Origin: Owenweeksia sp964619125
GTDB lineage: Bacteria > Bacteroidota > Bacteroidia > Flavobacteriales > Schleiferiaceae
Length of the DNA: 64,000 bases
Direction: 5' to 3'
NCBI GenBank assembly: GCA_964619125.1
Contig: CAZUCA010000004.1
Span: 1 to 64,000, forward strand
Shown here: in pieces, positions 41,902-50,302 of the stretch
Position numbering within the stretch: the stretch's first letter is position 1
How the letters are laid out: every line of letters begins with the position of its first letter
Notes under the pieces: model-generated
The model's input: the letters and a program-made list of their open reading frames with translations, nothing else
The model's database searches: none
What the model was told of the DNA's origin: nothing
Program-made: the position numbers and the translations under genes

Positions 41902-44900
41902 TTGAAGACAAAGCGCTACTCCATAAATTTCCCCCGCTTGGTTTTGCTTATCGCCCTTATGGCCCTGAGCTACTCCAGCTATGCCCAGTTTTACTATGGC
42001 ATCCGGCAGGATTATGGCAAAAACCGGGTTCAGTTTAATGACTTCGACTGGGTGTTTTATCGCTTTGAGCGCTTTGACGTGTATTTTTACCGGGGTAATG
42101 ATGAATTGGCGGCCCAGGTAGCGCGCATGACTGATGAGCAATTGCCGCAGGTAGAGGGATTGCTGGATGCTGCCCTGGATGAGCGGGTGCAAATTCTCAT
42201 CTTCAATAACCTTTCCGACCTCAAGCAAAGTAATGTTAACACCTCAGATGAGGAGGAGTACAATACCGGCGGGGTAACCCGCATCAGCGGTAGGCGGGTG
42301 TTTCTTTATTTTGAGGGCAGTTATACCAAGCTGGAGAATGATTTGAAGGCGCGTCTCGCCGAAGTGGTGTTAAGCAATCTCGCCTACGGCAGCTTTACCC
42401 AGTCCATCCGCAATTCCGCCTTGCTTAATTTACCCGAATGGTATACCGAAGGGCTGATCAGCTATATCGGTTATAACGATGACCCTACGGTTAAAACCAT
42501 GATCAGGGATGCCTATCTCACCCGTAAATTCAGGAATATAAACAATCTCACCGGTGATGATGCCCGCCATGCCGGCCATAGCCTTTGGGATTATATTGTA
42601 TCAACCTACGGTAAAAAGGTGGTAAAGAATGTGCTTTATATGGCCATAGTAAACCGCAATATCGAAAGTGGTTTTTTATACATCCTGGGCAAGGATATCA
42701 AAACGATAGAAAAGGACTGGAAAGCCTACCTCCAGGACAAATACAGTAAAAACAGCAAGCTCGATCAGTTTGAGAAAAAATCATTTGTGAAGGCGCGTAA
42801 ACATCATTTGGTCACTCATATGGAGGCCAGTCCGGATGGACGCTATCTGGCTTATGTAACCCAGCGCTTTGGGCGTTATAAGCTTTACACTTACGACTTT
42901 CAGAAAGAAAAGAAGAAACGCTTACTGACCCAGGGATATCGCATTGCCCAGAATGCTGACTACAGCTATCCACTACTGGCCTGGAATCCCAACGGAAAGA
43001 TACTGGCCATGATTACTGAAGAGAAGGGTTTTATCTGGCTGAGCTATTACAACTTTGAAGACCGGAAATGGCAGAAGCAGAAGTTTTTCAAATTCGACAA
43101 GATTCTTTCCTTTCAATACTCAGGTGACGGTAAGCGCTTCGTGATGTCGGCTGTAAAGGACGGGCAGAGCGATATTTTTGTCTATACCATTCTCAATACC
43201 AAGGTAGAGCAGCTCACCAATGACACCTATGACGACCTCGAGCCTGCCTTTATCATGGGTGATAGGAGGGTGGTGTGGAGCAGCAACCGGGTGGGCGACA
43301 GCCTGATTGACAATCTTGAGGCTACCGATTTTCCCAAACACAAGCATGACATCTATAGTATGCCGGCCTATGAACCGGAGGATACAGTTTCCATTTGGCA
43401 ACTTACCAATACCATGGGTATCGATGAGCGCTCACCGCAAGCCTACTATGAGAATTATATTGGCTTTCTGAGTGATCGCCAGGGAATTGTTAACCGCCAC
43501 TTGCTGGCCATTGACAGTGCTGTATCATATGTAGACACCACCACTCACTATCAGTATTCTTTCAAGGAGTATGCGGTAAGCAATTACCAGCGCAGTATTT
43601 TGGGTGAGAGCTACCTGCCCGAGAGGGGCCTGATAGCCGATAAGGTGTTCTTTAATGATCGCTATCGCATTTATCTCCATCCCTTTGAAACTCCGGAGGA
43701 ACTTCAGTTGGTGGAGGTAGAGGCTGATCAGACCGAAGCGGCGCGGCCCACACCCACTGGCGAAGATCGCTCCGGTTTTATACCCAGCAACAGTACTTCG
43801 GTTCCGCTGTATTATCCGGGCGTAAGGCCTTCGGGTTTTGAGGTGAATATTTACAATTATGACTTTGGTATTGAGGGGCAAAATGACCCCCGCAATAAGC
43901 GGTCAAAACCCCAGCCTAAAAAAGTACCCTTGCTGCCACAACCCACGGCCTTGGCTGACCTTGCGGTGGAGCCGGATGAGCAAGAACTCGATATACCTCC
44001 TAAGCGCAATTACTTTCTCTCTTTCTTCCAGGATGATTTTACTGTCCGCTTTGATAATATGTTTGACCTGCCACAGTATCAGCGGTTTACCGGTGTGGTA
44101 ACCAGTGATTATCTCAATGCAGGTTTTAACACTCAGTTTAAGGCCGGGGTGATGGACCTCATGCACGATTATCGTGTGGTAGCTGGCATGCGTACCGGAT
44201 TTCAGCCGCTTAATGGTACTTCCATTGCCCCCAATGCCACCTTCCTGGTAGGCCTGGGCGACTATAAGGAGCGCATCGATAAGGAATATACTTACTCGCG
44301 CAGCAGTCGTATTCTTAACCCGGGTTTTGATTATATACGCATTATCACCCACCAGATTACCGGTAAATTCAGTTATCCATTCAATCCGGTAGCGTCTTTG
44401 CGCTTTACTGCCGGTTACCGCCTTGATCAGGGGATATTACTGGCCCGCGATAATTTCAGCACCTTTCTGCCCAACTCCTATGAAGACTTTATTATAGGTA
44501 AACTGTCCTATGTATATGACAATACCCGTAAACTGGGGGTTAACCTTTATTCAGGCCTGCGCTACAAGTTGTTTACCGAGTATTACCGCAACCTGTTTAT
44601 GAAGCCTACCGGCTTGCATACCGCCGGAATAGATCTGAGAAATTACACCATTATTCACCGCAATTTTATCTGGGCTAATCGCTTTGCTGCCGGTACCTCA
44701 TTTGGGCCTGAAAAGCTGATTTACATCATGGGAGGGGTTGATAATGCCTTTAACCCCCAGACTGATCCCACTACCCCCATCGCCTACGAGAATAATTACA
44801 TTTACCAGACGCTGGTGACCAATATGCGGGGCTTTTATCAGAATGTACGTAATGGTAACAGCTTTGCAGTAATTAACTCGGAATTGCGATTACCTTTCTT

Positions 44901-45228
44901 TAGTTATCTTATCAGACGGCCCATTCGCAGTGACTTTATTAAAAACTTCCAGCTGATAGGTTTCGGGGATATTGGTACTGCCTGGAACGGTATTTCACCC
45001 TATGCGGAAGAGAATGCCATCAACACCCGCATTGTTCCTTATGGTGACGCCGAAAGTGGTTCGCGGATTGTGCTTGACAGTCAGAAAGAACCCATTGTGG
45101 GTAGTTACGGCATTGGTGCCCGCACCCGCCTGTTTGGTTATTTCCTGCGCTTTGACTGGGCCTGGCCCATAGAAGATGGCATTATGCTGCCGCGCCAGTT
45201 CACCTTTTCTATTGGAACTGACTTTTAA
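41902..45228 (+). CDS. Large outer-membrane protein: MA-peptidase-like, PD40 propeller and beta-barrel
   Basis: A 1108-residue exported protein. The start is TTG at 41902, which alone yields the signal peptide (LVLLIALMALSYSSYAQ). Residues 35-290 resemble a peptidase-MA/gluzincin fold (LPEWYTEGLISYIGYND) but have no HExxH, so it is probably inactive. Residues 295-540 contain TolB-like PD40 repeats (MEASPDGRYLAYVTQRFGRYKLYTYD, SGDGKRFVMSAVKDGQSDIFVY). A proline-rich linker and a beta-barrel (about 700-1108) ending in TFSIGTDF follow. The combination resembles proteins often labelled TolB-like translocation proteins in Bacteroidota. Function not established. The 3' end overlaps nth by 20 bases. 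Confidence 0.8.
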   Translation: MKTKRYSINFPRLVLLIALMALSYSSYAQFYYGIRQDYGKNRVQFNDFDWVFYRFERFDVYFYRGNDELAAQVARMTDEQLPQVEGLLDAALDERVQILIFNNLSDLKQSNVNTSDEEEYNTGGVTRISGRRVFLYFEGSYTKLENDLKARLAEVVLSNLAYGSFTQSIRNSALLNLPEWYTEGLISYIGYNDDPTVKTMIRDAYLTRKFRNINNLTGDDARHAGHSLWDYIVSTYGKKVVKNVLYMAIVNRNIESGFLYILGKDIKTIEKDWKAYLQDKYSKNSKLDQFEKKSFVKARKHHLVTHMEASPDGRYLAYVTQRFGRYKLYTYDFQKEKKKRLLTQGYRIAQNADYSYPLLAWNPNGKILAMITEEKGFIWLSYYNFEDRKWQKQKFFKFDKILSFQYSGDGKRFVMSAVKDGQSDIFVYTILNTKVEQLTNDTYDDLEPAFIMGDRRVVWSSNRVGDSLIDNLEATDFPKHKHDIYSMPAYEPEDTVSIWQLTNTMGIDERSPQAYYENYIGFLSDRQGIVNRHLLAIDSAVSYVDTTTHYQYSFKEYAVSNYQRSILGESYLPERGLIADKVFFNDRYRIYLHPFETPEELQLVEVEADQTEAARPTPTGEDRSGFIPSNSTSVPLYYPGVRPSGFEVNIYNYDFGIEGQNDPRNKRSKPQPKKVPLLPQPTALADLAVEPDEQELDIPPKRNYFLSFFQDDFTVRFDNMFDLPQYQRFTGVVTSDYLNAGFNTQFKAGVMDLMHDYRVVAGMRTGFQPLNGTSIAPNATFLVGLGDYKERIDKEYTYSRSSRILNPGFDYIRIITHQITGKFSYPFNPVASLRFTAGYRLDQGILLARDNFSTFLPNSYEDFIIGKLSYVYDNTRKLGVNLYSGLRYKLFTEYYRNLFMKPTGLHTAGIDLRNYTIIHRNFIWANRFAAGTSFGPEKLIYIMGGVDNAFNPQTDPTTPIAYENNYIYQTLVTNMRGFYQNVRNGNSFAVINSELRLPFFSYLIRRPIRSDFIKNFQLIGFGDIGTAWNGISPYAEENAINTRIVPYGDAESGSRIVLDSQKEPIVGSYGIGARTRLFGYFLRFDWAWPIEDGIMLPRQFTFSIGTDF

Positions 45229-45868
45229 AGGTTTTTTTAAGCAAGCTACGGCGGCCGATTTTGGCGGAGATATGGTCTTGTTCTAAGGTCCAGCCACGTG
45301 CTGGAGAGTATTCCCGCGCATAAAAGATAATCTGCAGATGCAGCTTGTTCCATTTTTCTTTTGGAAAAAGTCGCTTGGCATCCTTTTCGGTTTGTGCTAC
45401 CGATTTACCGTTGCTCAGCCCCCAGCGAAACATTAAGCGGTGAATGTGGGTGTCAACCGGGAAGGCCGGAATGTCAAAGGCCTGACTCATAACCACCGAA
45501 GCTGTTTTGTGACCTACCGCCGGTAGTTCCTCCAATGCTTCAAAATTTGCCGGAACCTCTCCTTCATATTTATCAATCAGGATGTGTGAAAGCTCTTTTA
45601 TGCCTTTCGACTTCATCGGGGTGAGCCCGCAGGGGCGAATGATGTCGGCAATTTCCTCCTGGCTCAACCTGGCCATTTCATAAGGGGTAGAAGCCACCCT
45701 GAATAGTTCCGGCGTGATGCGGTTTACCCGCTCATCCGTACACTGGGCCGATAGGAGCACGGCGATAAGGAGGGTATAGGGATCGCTATGATCAAGGGGT
45801 ATGGGTACTTCCGGGTAAAGTCTTTCCAATTCTTCAATGAGATATGCTACTTTTTCCGCTTTGGTCAT
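45209..45868 (-). CDS. nth: Endonuclease III without iron-sulfur cluster ligands
   Basis: DNA glycosylase/AP-lyase for oxidised pyrimidines. From ATG 45868 the protein is 219 residues and aligns from the first residue with E. coli Nth (MTKAEKVAYLIEEL). The helix-hairpin-helix is LPAVGHKTA with catalytic Lys121, and the catalytic Asp139 is in FPVDTHIHR. The C-terminus, LHLQIIFYAREYSPARGWTLEQ and onward, lacks the Cys-X6-Cys-X2-Cys-X5-Cys cluster of the E. coli enzyme. A longer TTG start at 45922 would add 18 residues. It is convergent with the PD40 protein gene. Confidence 0.93.
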   Translation of the reverse strand: MTKAEKVAYLIEELERLYPEVPIPLDHSDPYTLLIAVLLSAQCTDERVNRITPELFRVASTPYEMARLSQEEIADIIRPCGLTPMKSKGIKELSHILIDKYEGEVPANFEALEELPAVGHKTASVVMSQAFDIPAFPVDTHIHRLMFRWGLSNGKSVAQTEKDAKRLFPKEKWNKLHLQIIFYAREYSPARGWTLEQDHISAKIGRRSLLKKTFKSQFQ

Positions 45869-46009
45869 CGGATCGTATTTAGGTTTCCCCGGTTGGGGAA
45901 GATTATTTTTTATCAGACTCAAACCCCAGTTATATTTTTATTTATTTGTCAAACTGAATAACCGTTAATTTCCGCTGTCGATTTTATTGAATAATTAAAC
46001 CTGAAACCT

Positions 46010-46714
46010 GTGCGATTTATTCTATTAAATATATTTCTGGTGTGTGGCTTTGTGAGTTTAGGTCAGGAGCAAAGCTATCTGCGAATATATGTAAGTCCTA
46101 CACCGGAGACTATTGTCATTGACGATAAAGAATTAAAGCATGGTTATACCATGCCGGTACTCCCCGGCGACCATCGGATTCAATTATGGAAACCTTACTA
46201 CACCATGCTTGATACTGTGATAAATATCAATGAAGTAAAGGTTTACAATTTTAATTATGAGCTAGAAGCAACACCGGCATATATCGCCTTTCAGCAAGAA
46301 AGTAAGCGTTATCGGAGACAGAGAATAAAAAAAATGGCATTGCCGGCTGCCATAACGGCCACAAGCGGTGCTGCCTTAGCCTATCTGTATGTAAAAGGAA
46401 ATAAAATATATGATGAGCTGACGAGGGCTCAGGAGGAGTATAGATATGCCGGTTATAACCTGGAGGAGAGCCGCAATAATTACAATGAGCTCCAACGGTC
46501 GTACCGGGCGCATTACTACGGTCAGTTTGTAGCCTATGGTTCACTGGCAGTATCCGGTTATTTTCTGGTGAAGGGAATAAAGTGGGTAAAAAACAATCCC
46601 GCTCCGGAGTTACCAGCTGTTAAAAACCCACTGACTCTGAATAGTGTGGGAGTAGCTCCAATTCCCGGACCAGGAAGTGGCGTGATGATGGGCGTCAATA
46701 TTAGTCTTAATTAG
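46010..46714 (+). CDS. Exported PEGA-like protein with two membrane segments, unknown function
   Basis: A 234-residue protein, GTG start at 46010, signal peptide MRFILLNIFLVCGFVSLGQ. Residues 23-85 form a PEGA-like beta domain (LRIYVSPTPETIVIDDKELKHGYTMPVLPGDHRIQLWKPYYTMLDTVI), which usually sits in the envelope. Two hydrophobic helices follow (about 109-126 and 175-192) flanking an Arg/Tyr/Glu-rich helical stretch that could be coiled coil. A lipoprotein gene follows 21 bases later, suggesting a two-gene envelope unit. I do not recognise a named family. Confidence 0.65.
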   Translation: MRFILLNIFLVCGFVSLGQEQSYLRIYVSPTPETIVIDDKELKHGYTMPVLPGDHRIQLWKPYYTMLDTVININEVKVYNFNYELEATPAYIAFQQESKRYRRQRIKKMALPAAITATSGAALAYLYVKGNKIYDELTRAQEEYRYAGYNLEESRNNYNELQRSYRAHYYGQFVAYGSLAVSGYFLVKGIKWVKNNPAPELPAVKNPLTLNSVGVAPIPGPGSGVMMGVNISLN

Positions 46715-46735
46715 AAGTTTTCAAAGACCTAACTG

Positions 46736-47218
46736 ATGAAAGTATTTTCCAAATTAATCATGCTGATTGCTGTTTCCTCGATATTTACCTCCTGCCTGAA
46801 GGGAGATGTCCTGAAGGGTTACGATGACAAACTCAATTTTCAGGAATCGGACTATTATACCAGTGGCCGGTTTCATCAGGAGGCTGCCCTCGATATACTC
46901 TCGGTAGAGATACTCGATACGATATCGGGTAACAACACGCCTTTATGTAATGCCAGATTTAAACTAGCGCTTCAGCCATCTTTACGAGACAACCTGAATT
47001 CACTTTGGATGCAAGAGGTAGAGGTGAAAATTGAGAGGTCAGTAACCAATGAGTTTACCTTTATCGTAACACCTGATTATAGTGGGAACTTAGAACTAAA
47101 TATGGTGTTAGGCTGTGGCGGCGATCAGATCAACCTGCCCTACCGGATAGCCCTGGTAGCTCCAACCAATGGCCGGGTAATAGCCAGTACCGAGAAGGTG
47201 ATCAGTTATAGCTTTTAG
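46736..47218 (+). CDS. Lipoprotein of unknown function
   Basis: A 160-residue lipoprotein, lipobox SIFTSC with the lipidated Cys at about residue 20. The mature part is a single beta-rich domain with two further cysteines (PLCNARFKL and VLGCGGDQ) that could form a disulfide. It follows the PEGA-like gene by 21 bases and precedes bcp by 44 bases. No family recognised. Confidence 0.65.
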   Translation: MKVFSKLIMLIAVSSIFTSCLKGDVLKGYDDKLNFQESDYYTSGRFHQEAALDILSVEILDTISGNNTPLCNARFKLALQPSLRDNLNSLWMQEVEVKIERSVTNEFTFIVTPDYSGNLELNMVLGCGGDQINLPYRIALVAPTNGRVIASTEKVISYSF

Positions 47219-47262
47219 CAAGCCCTGCAATTTTATACTTTAAATTCTCCATATAAAACGTA

Positions 47263-47724
47263 ATGACACATTTAAAAGAAGGCGACAAAGCCCCTGATTT
47301 TACCGCCCTGGATGAAAATGGCAATGAGGTGAAACTCAGTGATTATCGAGGCAAAAAGGTGATCCTTTACTTCTACCCCAAAGACAACACTCCGGGCTGT
47401 ACCGCCGAGTCATGCAACCTGCGCGACCATTACGCCGATTTGCGGAAAGCCGGCTTTGAGGTGATAGGGGTAAGCGCTGATTCACAGAAAAAACATCAGA
47501 ATTTCATCAGTAAGTACGACCTGCCCTTTACGCTCATAGCCGATGAGAACAAGGAGGTGATCAATGCCTACGGGGTGTGGGGACCCAAAAAATTTATGGG
47601 CCGTGAGTATGAAGGTATTCACCGTCAAACCTTCGTGATTGATGAACAGGGGAAGATTGAAAAGGTGATTAAAAAAGTGAAAACCAAGGAGTCGGCAGAG
47701 CAGATTATGGCGCTTTACGATTAA
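47263..47724 (+). CDS. bcp: Thioredoxin-dependent thiol peroxidase (BCP/PrxQ)
   Basis: Reduces hydroperoxides. The 153-residue protein has the peroxiredoxin motif YPKDNTPGCTAESC with peroxidatic Cys46 and the candidate resolving Cys51 five residues later, as in 2-Cys BCP enzymes, and RQTFVIDEQGKI near the end. It has no signal peptide, so it is cytoplasmic. Its stop codon overlaps the convergent YopX-like gene by 4 bases. Confidence 0.96.
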   Translation: MTHLKEGDKAPDFTALDENGNEVKLSDYRGKKVILYFYPKDNTPGCTAESCNLRDHYADLRKAGFEVIGVSADSQKKHQNFISKYDLPFTLIADENKEVINAYGVWGPKKFMGREYEGIHRQTFVIDEQGKIEKVIKKVKTKESAEQIMALYD

Positions 47725-48134
47725 TCGCGCACTCCCAGCCTTTTCTGCAGGTCCCGGTTTAGAAAGAGATAACTGAAGACCTGCAGTTCTCTTTCGTTAA
47801 ACATTTTTACTCCATCAACCTGCAGGGGAATAAAGGAGCCGTCTTCGATATTGCGGATCCCGAACTCCTCGTTGTGGCCTTCCCACAGGATCACTCCTTT
47901 TTCATAATCGCGGTCGGGATCCATTTTATAATGAAGAATATCCCATTCGTAGATGTGGCGCCCGTTTTTGTCCTTCAGGCCGGTCCACTCGTCAATCTCG
48001 TTATAGCGTATTTTCCGCCCGGTCCACCAAAAGCTGTCCCGGGAGTACATAATCATGGTGCCGGCTATCTTGCGCATATAGCCCACGATTTTGTCACTGT
48101 CTCTAAGCCTGAAGCGAGGTTCGGGAGTTGTCAT
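47721..48134 (-). CDS. YopX-like domain protein
   Basis: A 137-residue cytoplasmic protein. PRFRLRDSDK at the start and EWTGLKDKNGRHIYEWDILHYK in the middle match the YopX-family pattern (KFRAWD ... TGLKDKNGKEIYEGDIV), followed by VILWEGHNEEFGIR. YopX proteins are mostly known from phages and prophages of Firmicutes; none of the neighbours here is phage-like. A perfect TAACTTTG box lies just one base upstream of the ATG, which is awkward for this start; the next in-frame ATG is 48077, but that would remove the YopX N-terminal strand. Function unknown. Confidence 0.6.
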   Translation of the reverse strand: MTTPEPRFRLRDSDKIVGYMRKIAGTMIMYSRDSFWWTGRKIRYNEIDEWTGLKDKNGRHIYEWDILHYKMDPDRDYEKGVILWEGHNEEFGIRNIEDGSFIPLQVDGVKMFNERELQVFSYLFLNRDLQKRLGVRD

Positions 48135-48174
48135 CCAAAGTTAAACTCCGCCATCCCATAAATGGTTTCTTGAT

Positions 48175-50292
48175 TTACTGCTCTTCTTCCTGCTGTTCAA
48201 AAGCTTTAATGCCACGCTGCAGCCAGTTGAGATACTTATCAATATCAGGGTCGTAAGCGGTAGGCTCAATGAGCGGCTCCAGGTCATGATGGTCTACAAA
48301 TACATACTGGGGCTGACTGTTGGTCTGGTAGTGCTTTACCTGGAATTCACTCCATTTGTTGCCAATAGTTTTGATCTTTTTCCCGGTTACGGCCGATACA
48401 AATTGCTCCTCCTCGGGCAGGTCTTTTTGATCATCCACATAAAGGCTTACCAGCACCACATCATCGCGTAGCACTTCCAGAACCTTGGGGTCGATCCAGA
48501 CCTGTTCTTCCATCTTACGACAATTCACACAGGCCTTGCCGGTAAAATCAATCAGTATCGGTTTGTCTACTTTTTTGGCGTAGGCCTTAGCGGTTTCGAA
48601 ATCGTGGAAACAGTTGAGACCATGCGGACATTCATCAGGATGAGCCCCCTCTGGTATATCGCTGGCGGCCACTACGGCAGTGGATTTATTGAAACCACCT
48701 GGTGCTTCAGCATAAAACATGGGAGGGGGAAAGCCACTGATCAATTTAAGGGGAGCGCCCCACAGACCTGGGATCAGGTACACCACGAAAGTGAGGGTTG
48801 CCACCGACAGGATGAGGCGGAAAACAGAAACCTTTTCGGTGGGGCTGTCGTGTGGCATACGATAGCTGCCCAGCAGGTACAGCACCATCAACAATCCAAT
48901 AGCAATCCAGATGGCAATAAAGTGCTCCCGCAGCAGAATGCCGGCATCCCAAACCAGATCGGCATTACTCAAAAATTTAAAGGCAAAGGCCAGTTCAATA
49001 AAGCCCAATACCACTTTTACTGAGTTCAACCAGCCACCGCTCTTGGGCAGTGAATTGAGCCAGCCGGGGAAGATCGCAAAGAGGGTGAAGGGCATGGCCA
49101 GGGCCAGGGAAAAACCAAACATCCCGATCAGGGGACCCTGCACCCCACCTGAGGCTGCTTCAGCCAGCAAGCCGCCGATAATGGGGCCGGTACAGGAGAA
49201 TGAAACCAGGGCCAGCGTAAGGGCCATAAAAAAGATGCCAATAACACCACCTTTGTCAGCAGCGCGATCAGAGCGATTGATCCAGGATGATGGTACCCTG
49301 ATTTCGAAAGCCCCGAAAAAGCTGATAGCAAACACCACCAGGATAATGAAGAAGAAGATATTGATATATGGGTTGGTGGATAATGCGTTGAGGGCATCAG
49401 AGCCAAAAATCCAGGTGATAAGCCAGCCCAAGAAGGTATATAGCACAATAATAGCCACTCCATACAGCATAGCGTTTGCGATACCCTTGGCTCTGCTTTT
49501 GCTCTGCTTGGTAAAAAAGCTAACTGTAAGGGGTATCATGGGGAAAACACAAGGGGTAAGCAGGGCTGCGAAACCTCCCAAAAAGGCGATAATAAAAATA
49601 CCCCACATAGAGCGGGGGCTGCTATCCTCATCGCCGCTGACGGCATCAGTTTCTGTATCGCTTTCGGTCAGATTACTGCTGTCGGCTTCCTCTACTGCGG
49701 CATAATCTATTTCCAGGGTTTCGGGCTCTACCCCGGGTGCCACATCGCGGGCATCGCCAGTAGGCTTTTCCGCCTCTGTAGCACCCAGCTTTTGCTGGTC
49801 AGGGTTGCTCTTAGCTTTTTCGATAGCTGCAGCCGGAGCTCCTTTCACGGCAAATTCAAGGTCGACGTATTCCGGCGGCAGGCACATTTCTTCGTTGCAG
49901 GTTTGGTATACAAACTCCACTTTCACGGTAAAATCACTTTGGCTGAGCACTTTTATGCGCTGGCTGAAGACGGCTTCCTTTTCGTGCCAGCGCAGTACCT
50001 CCTGAAAGTTGGGGTCGTATTCCTCAATGGGTTTGGGTTCCTTAAGCTTACCTAGTTTCTGATAGCTTTTGGCAGGAGTGAGATTGAATTCGGTGGCAAT
50101 TACAAAGCTTTCTTCAGGCAGGTCGGTGGCATAAATGTGCCAGTGCTCATCAAGGGTGGCCTTCACTTGCAGTTCTGCTTCGGTATCGCTGATGCGCTTT
50201 ACAGAATGCTCGAGGTCTACCGGATCCTGAATTTGCGCCAGGAGAGGGCTTAAGCCAATAAAAAAGCTGGCCAAAAGAAGAAAACTTCTCAT
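48175..50292 (-). CDS. dsbD: Thiol:disulfide interchange protein DsbD
   Basis: Carries reducing power across the inner membrane to periplasmic thiol proteins. From ATG 50292 the protein is 705 residues with signal peptide MRSFLLLASFFIGLSPLLAQ. The N-terminal nDsbD domain has Cys132 and Cys137 (TCNEEMCLPP). The central eight-helix domain has LTPCVFPMIPLTVSFF and SFSCTGPIIGGLLAEA. The C-terminal thioredoxin domain has CVNC in DFTGKACVNCRKMEEQVW. An acidic Ser/Asp/Glu-rich linker lies around 200-225. A TTG nine codons upstream is in frame but spoils the signal peptide. It follows tilS after 10 bases. Confidence 0.93.
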   Translation of the reverse strand: MRSFLLLASFFIGLSPLLAQIQDPVDLEHSVKRISDTEAELQVKATLDEHWHIYATDLPEESFVIATEFNLTPAKSYQKLGKLKEPKPIEEYDPNFQEVLRWHEKEAVFSQRIKVLSQSDFTVKVEFVYQTCNEEMCLPPEYVDLEFAVKGAPAAAIEKAKSNPDQQKLGATEAEKPTGDARDVAPGVEPETLEIDYAAVEEADSSNLTESDTETDAVSGDEDSSPRSMWGIFIIAFLGGFAALLTPCVFPMIPLTVSFFTKQSKSRAKGIANAMLYGVAIIVLYTFLGWLITWIFGSDALNALSTNPYINIFFFIILVVFAISFFGAFEIRVPSSWINRSDRAADKGGVIGIFFMALTLALVSFSCTGPIIGGLLAEAASGGVQGPLIGMFGFSLALAMPFTLFAIFPGWLNSLPKSGGWLNSVKVVLGFIELAFAFKFLSNADLVWDAGILLREHFIAIWIAIGLLMVLYLLGSYRMPHDSPTEKVSVFRLILSVATLTFVVYLIPGLWGAPLKLISGFPPPMFYAEAPGGFNKSTAVVAASDIPEGAHPDECPHGLNCFHDFETAKAYAKKVDKPILIDFTGKACVNCRKMEEQVWIDPKVLEVLRDDVVLVSLYVDDQKDLPEEEQFVSAVTGKKIKTIGNKWSEFQVKHYQTNSQPQYVFVDHHDLEPLIEPTAYDPDIDKYLNWLQRGIKAFEQQEEEQ

Positions 50293-50302
50293 GCTTAGAG
50301 GT

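Noticed and set aside
48136..48143. Perfect TAACTTTG box one base before the YopX-like ATG as the gene's promoter
   Set aside because: Transcription from it would begin at or after the ATG, and the shorter alternative start removes the conserved FRLRDSDK strand, so it was not listed as a promoter.
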